Below are positions 62,044-64,000 of a DNA stretch of 64,000 nucleotides, one piece after another; within the stretch, counting starts at the first letter, position 1; every line of letters starts with the position of its first letter. Made by a program: the position numbers and the translations under genes. The notes under the pieces are model-generated. The model did no database searches. It was given only the letters and a program-made list of their open reading frames with translations, and was not told the DNA's origin. The stretch comes from Actinomycetes bacterium (lineage in GTDB: Bacteria; Actinomycetota; Actinomycetes; Propionibacteriales; Propionibacteriaceae). The stretch covers positions 1-64,000 of the forward strand of contig JAJZQV010000001.1 in the NCBI GenBank assembly GCA_021803025.1. The letters are read 5' to 3'.

Positions 62044-63023
62044 GGTACGAGGATCACCTTTCCCGTGGTCGCCCGCCCTTCGAGCGCGCGGTGTGCCTCG
62101 ACGGCGTCGGCCAGCGTGTACCGCGCTCCGATGCGGACGGTGAGCTTCCCGGTCCGTACGGCCTCGAACACCTCGCCGCCTCGCCAGCGGAGCTCCTGGG
62201 TCGTGGCGACGTAGTGGCCGAGCGTCGGGCGGGTGAGGAACAGCGAGCCGCCGGCGTTGAGCCGCTGGATGTCGAAGGGGGGCACCTGCCCGCTGGAGCC
62301 GCCGAAGAGGACCATCATGCCGCGGGGGCGCAGGCTCGCGAGCGAGGCGTCGAAGGTGGCCTTGCCCACCCCGTCGTACACCGCCGCGACGCCCTCGCCC
62401 GCCGTCACCTCGCGGACGCGCGGTGGCAGGTCCTTGGTGAGGTCGTCGAGCTGGTCGTAGCGGATGACGATGTCGGCACCCGCCTCGTGCGCGAGCCCGG
62501 CCTTGAGGTCGGTGGAGACCGTACCGATGACGCGGCCGCCGCGCGCGACGACGAGCTGGGTGAGCAGCAGGCCGACACCGCCCGCGGCGGCGTGGATGAG
62601 CACGGTGTCACCGGGCTGTACGGGGTAGGTGGAGGAGCAGAGGTAGTGGGCGGTCATGCCCTGCAGCGGCAGCGCACCGGCCGTCTCGAGGTCAACCTCG
62701 TCCGGCACGGGGAGCAGCCTGTCGGCGGGGACGACGACGAGGTCTGCGTACGAGCCGGGGGCGTCCGACCACGCGACGCGGTCGCCGACCGAGACGCCGC
62801 CCACCCCGGGGCCGAGCGCGACCACCTCACCCGCACCCTCGCTGCCCACGATGTGGGGGAAGGGCACCTGGTAGATGCCGCTGCGCCGGTACGTGTCGAT
62901 GAAGTTGACGCCCGCGGCCGCCACCTTCACCAGCACCTGGCCGCGCCCCGGTGTGGGGTCTGCCACCTCAACGAGTTCCAGAACCTCGGGTCCGCCCGCC
63001 TCGCGGGCCTGCACTGCACGCAT
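62040..63023 (-). CDS. NADPH:quinone oxidoreductase (zeta-crystallin-like, MDR family)
   Basis: A 327-residue zinc-free medium-chain dehydrogenase. It has GVNFIDTYRRSGIY near residue 40, LPLQGMTAHYL, the Rossmann motif AAAGGVGLLLTQL and the YDGVGKATFD segment typical of quinone reductase Qor. It reduces quinones with NADPH. The start is ATG 63023 by homology. It is coupled to the GH20 gene (GTGA), an unusual but probably accidental partnership. Confidence 0.93.
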   Translation of the reverse strand: MRAVQAREAGGPEVLELVEVADPTPGRGQVLVKVAAAGVNFIDTYRRSGIYQVPFPHIVGSEGAGEVVALGPGVGGVSVGDRVAWSDAPGSYADLVVVPADRLLPVPDEVDLETAGALPLQGMTAHYLCSSTYPVQPGDTVLIHAAAGGVGLLLTQLVVARGGRVIGTVSTDLKAGLAHEAGADIVIRYDQLDDLTKDLPPRVREVTAGEGVAAVYDGVGKATFDASLASLRPRGMMVLFGGSSGQVPPFDIQRLNAGGSLFLTRPTLGHYVATTQELRWRGGEVFEAVRTGKLTVRIGARYTLADAVEAHRALEGRATTGKVILVP

Positions 63024-63356
63024 GAAGCCGACTGTACGACGCGACACGGTCCGGGTCCGGTCAGTCCCGCGCGCGTCGGGCGTCAGAGGCCCGCGATGAT
63101 GTGCCCATGGCTGATGAGCGCCCCCTCGCCCGGACCCGCCGTGAGTGTGACCTCTCACGATTCGGTAACGAAAGTCGTCACGGTGACCGCGTTCCGCTCC
63201 TGGGTCGTGGGCGAGGCGGGGACGCTCCGCGAGGGTGAGCGCCGCCATCCCCGGCCGACGCTGGAGGCCCGACGACGTGCCGTCTCGCTCCCGCGCGGTT
63301 CAGGAGAGGGCGCGCGGCCACTCCCACATGACAAGGGGATTCGCGGGAAGGACTGC
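63024..63356. other. intergenic region between quinone oxidoreductase and the tRNA fragment
   Basis: A gap of 333 bp. A GGTAACGAAAGTCGTCACGGTGACC stretch, shortened here to its core GTAACGAAAGTCGTCAC at about 63165-63181, is less GC-rich and partly symmetric and may belong to a promoter. Short open frames here have no recognisable similarity. Confidence 0.4.
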
Positions 63357-63401
63357 TGGCGCGCTCGGAGGGACTCGAACCCCCAACCTGCTGATTGGGA
63401 G
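63357..63401 (-). other. tRNA 3' fragment, probable attachment site of an integrated element
   Basis: The minus strand carries a complete T arm (GGGGGTTCGAGTCCCTC), the acceptor 3' strand CGAGCGC, discriminator G and CCA, preceded by AATCAGCAGGTT, which resembles the anticodon 3' stem and variable loop of tRNA-Lys. The 5' half is missing: no D arm and no matching GCGCTCG strand are found to the right. This is the usual product of integration into a tRNA gene, the intact tRNA being at the other end of the element beyond the window. Confidence 0.75.
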
Positions 63402-63437
63402 TCGCCGGCGGTCGTGCTGTCCTTCCCAGCGGCCGTT

Positions 63438-63497
63438 ATGGCGCGTGAGGCCGGCCTCGAGCGTCGGGCCTACGTCCTCGAGGCGGTGGCCTCGTGA
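63438..63497 (+). CDS. very short coupled open reading frame (possible)
   Basis: A 19-codon frame from ATG 63438 (MAREAGLERRAYVLEAVAS) ending in a TGA that overlaps the GTG of the next short frame. It may be a leader peptide or the tail of a lost gene. Support is only the chain of GTGA overlaps that follows. Confidence 0.25.
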   Translation: MAREAGLERRAYVLEAVAS

Positions 63498-63553
63498 AGG
63501 CCACGCGCAACCCCCTTGTCCTAGACCTGTTCACACGGGAGCGTGTCGCGTGA
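63494..63553 (+). CDS. very short coupled open reading frame (possible)
   Basis: A 19-codon frame from GTG 63494 (VKATRNPLVLDLFTRERVA) whose stop overlaps the GTG at 63550. No similarity is recognised. The overlap pattern on both sides suggests it is translated, but it is too short to be sure. Confidence 0.3.
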   Translation: MKATRNPLVLDLFTRERVA

Positions 63554-63810
63554 GCGCCATGGCAGAGCTGGCCGCCGCGCCAGTCGTACCCACACTGAGT
63601 TACCCCGACGCCGACGCGCTGGCCGATGTCATGGCGCTGATCTCGGCCGGCTGCACCCTAGACGATATCGAGCCGTCGACCCGCGAACTCGCGGGGCGAG
63701 CACTGACGGCGCTCTGCGATGCCATGGCGGAGACGATGGCCGATCTCAAGGCCGGCTGGGCGGCGTCAGGCGCGGCGCTGATCGAGTCCCAATCGGGTGA
63801 TCTGTCGTGA
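63550..63810 (+). CDS. hypothetical protein of a putative integrated element
   Basis: An 86-residue helical protein (VSAMAELAAAPVVPTLSYPD at the start, then SAGCTLDDIEPSTRELAGRA and LTALCDAMAETMADLKAG). The GTG at 63550 overlaps the previous short frame; ATG 63559 is an alternative. No family is recognised. It lies within 200 bp of the tRNA fragment and so is probably carried by the element. Confidence 0.6.
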   Translation: MSAMAELAAAPVVPTLSYPDADALADVMALISAGCTLDDIEPSTRELAGRALTALCDAMAETMADLKAGWAASGAALIESQSGDLS

Positions 63811-64000
63811 GTTTGGACACCGACCCGGCCGGCGCTGTCTTGGGGGCAGCGCCGGCCTCATGGTGGGACGAGGCCGCGCAGCTCGCGGACGAGGCCGAGG
63901 CGCTACGGCACCGGATCGTCGGACTGACGGGCCGGGCGTCGAGGCACTACGGCGGTCATGACAGCGTGCTCGGATGCCAGGCCACGGAGGCCGGTCAGGT
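63807..64000 (+). CDS. hypothetical protein, partial (runs off the right edge)
   Basis: The first 64 codons from GTG 63807, which overlaps the previous stop (GTGA). The visible part is helical and charged (SWWDEAAQLADEAEALRHRI) and ends in HYGGHDSVLGCQATEAGQ at the edge. No family is recognised. It continues the coupled operon of the putative integrated element. Confidence 0.6.
   Translation, partial: MSLDTDPAGAVLGAAPASWWDEAAQLADEAEALRHRIVGLTGRASRHYGGHDSVLGCQATEAGQ

Noticed and set aside
63357-63443. A complete tRNA gene at the right end of the window
   Set aside because: The T arm, acceptor 3' strand and CCA are good, but to the right there is no matching 5' acceptor strand, D arm or paired anticodon stem, so only a 3' fragment is supported.
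62091-63497. A long plus-strand frame covering the quinone oxidoreductase gene and the tRNA fragment
   Set aside because: It is antisense to the oxidoreductase and crosses the tRNA fragment; only its last 20 codons might be translated, from a separate start at 63438.

Overview
This 64 kb window is chromosomal DNA from a high-GC Gram-positive bacterium of the Actinomycetota. Evidence for this includes the strong GC bias at third codon positions, many GTG and TTG starts with ATGA/GTGA gene overlaps, a short SRP RNA beside tRNA-Ser, a SCO1664/DUF3090/MSMEG_4193 gene trio, and a tadA / TadA-associated protein / upp neighbourhood. The fused acyl-CoA dehydratase activase and menaquinone synthesis (menB) would suit a facultative anaerobe. 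Genus cannot be read from the sequence; Propionibacteriales or Micrococcales are my best guesses.

Layout. (1) 1-17761, minus strand: a nearly gapless operon. In transcription order it encodes a 2014-residue surface protein of cadherin-like/Ig and fibronectin III repeats, a MoxR ATPase, a DUF58 protein, a transglutaminase-like membrane protein without its catalytic Cys, an RDD-FHA protein, a PP2C phosphatase, an FHA protein, a Ser/Thr kinase with an external Fn3-like domain, an FHA/HTH protein, and the start of an FHA-FtsK/EssC-type (type VII secretion) ATPase. It matches the kinase-fn3-AAA-DUF58-transglutaminase (PFNA) cluster known from bifidobacteria, extended by a phosphatase, FHA readers and a secretion motor. 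(2) 18.1-25.0 kb, minus: a small conflict/defence-like island with an HTH-nSTAND-WD40 NTPase, a TOTE-type primase-helicase, and the MntA/HepT toxin-antitoxin pair, next to tRNA-Ser(GGA) and the SRP RNA. (3) 25.9-38.9 kb: ordinary metabolism and regulation (DUF1349, YwiC-like, an ECF sigma factor with a membrane partner, DUF4031-HD, GH51 arabinofuranosidase, LytR_C protein, K+/H+ antiporter, TetR with MFS, split DUF1254/DUF1214), interrupted by gene relics. (4) 38.9-48 kb: the 1447-residue activase, tRNA-Ser(CGA), tadA, a deletion scar joining a dead histidine phosphatase to a truncated NAD(P)H-hydrate dehydratase, and upp. (5) 47-63 kb: NahK-like kinase plus sugar nucleotidyltransferase, menB, glycerophosphodiesterase, M3 peptidase, the SCO1664 trio, TetR, pyrE, an AAA + VWA pair, HxlR, GH20 hexosaminidase and a quinone oxidoreductase. 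(6) 63.36 kb to the end: a tRNA 3' fragment (probable attachment site) followed by short coupled genes, probably the edge of an integrated element.

Intergenic spaces carry several unrelated small repeat families: a 21-bp tandem unit at four or five loci, a 60-bp perfect-stem hairpin at two loci, a 70-bp inverted-repeat element at two loci, and local inverted or direct repeats at 26.6, 35.4, 60.0 and 60.6 kb. They lie only between genes and look like REP/MITE-like sequences of this genome.

How genes work together: the first block probably builds and regulates a long cell-surface protein under phospho-signalling. The NahK-like kinase, nucleotidyltransferase and GH20 enzyme suggest intracellular use of N-acetylhexosamines; GH51 adds arabinoside use. 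pyrE and upp cover pyrimidine synthesis and salvage.
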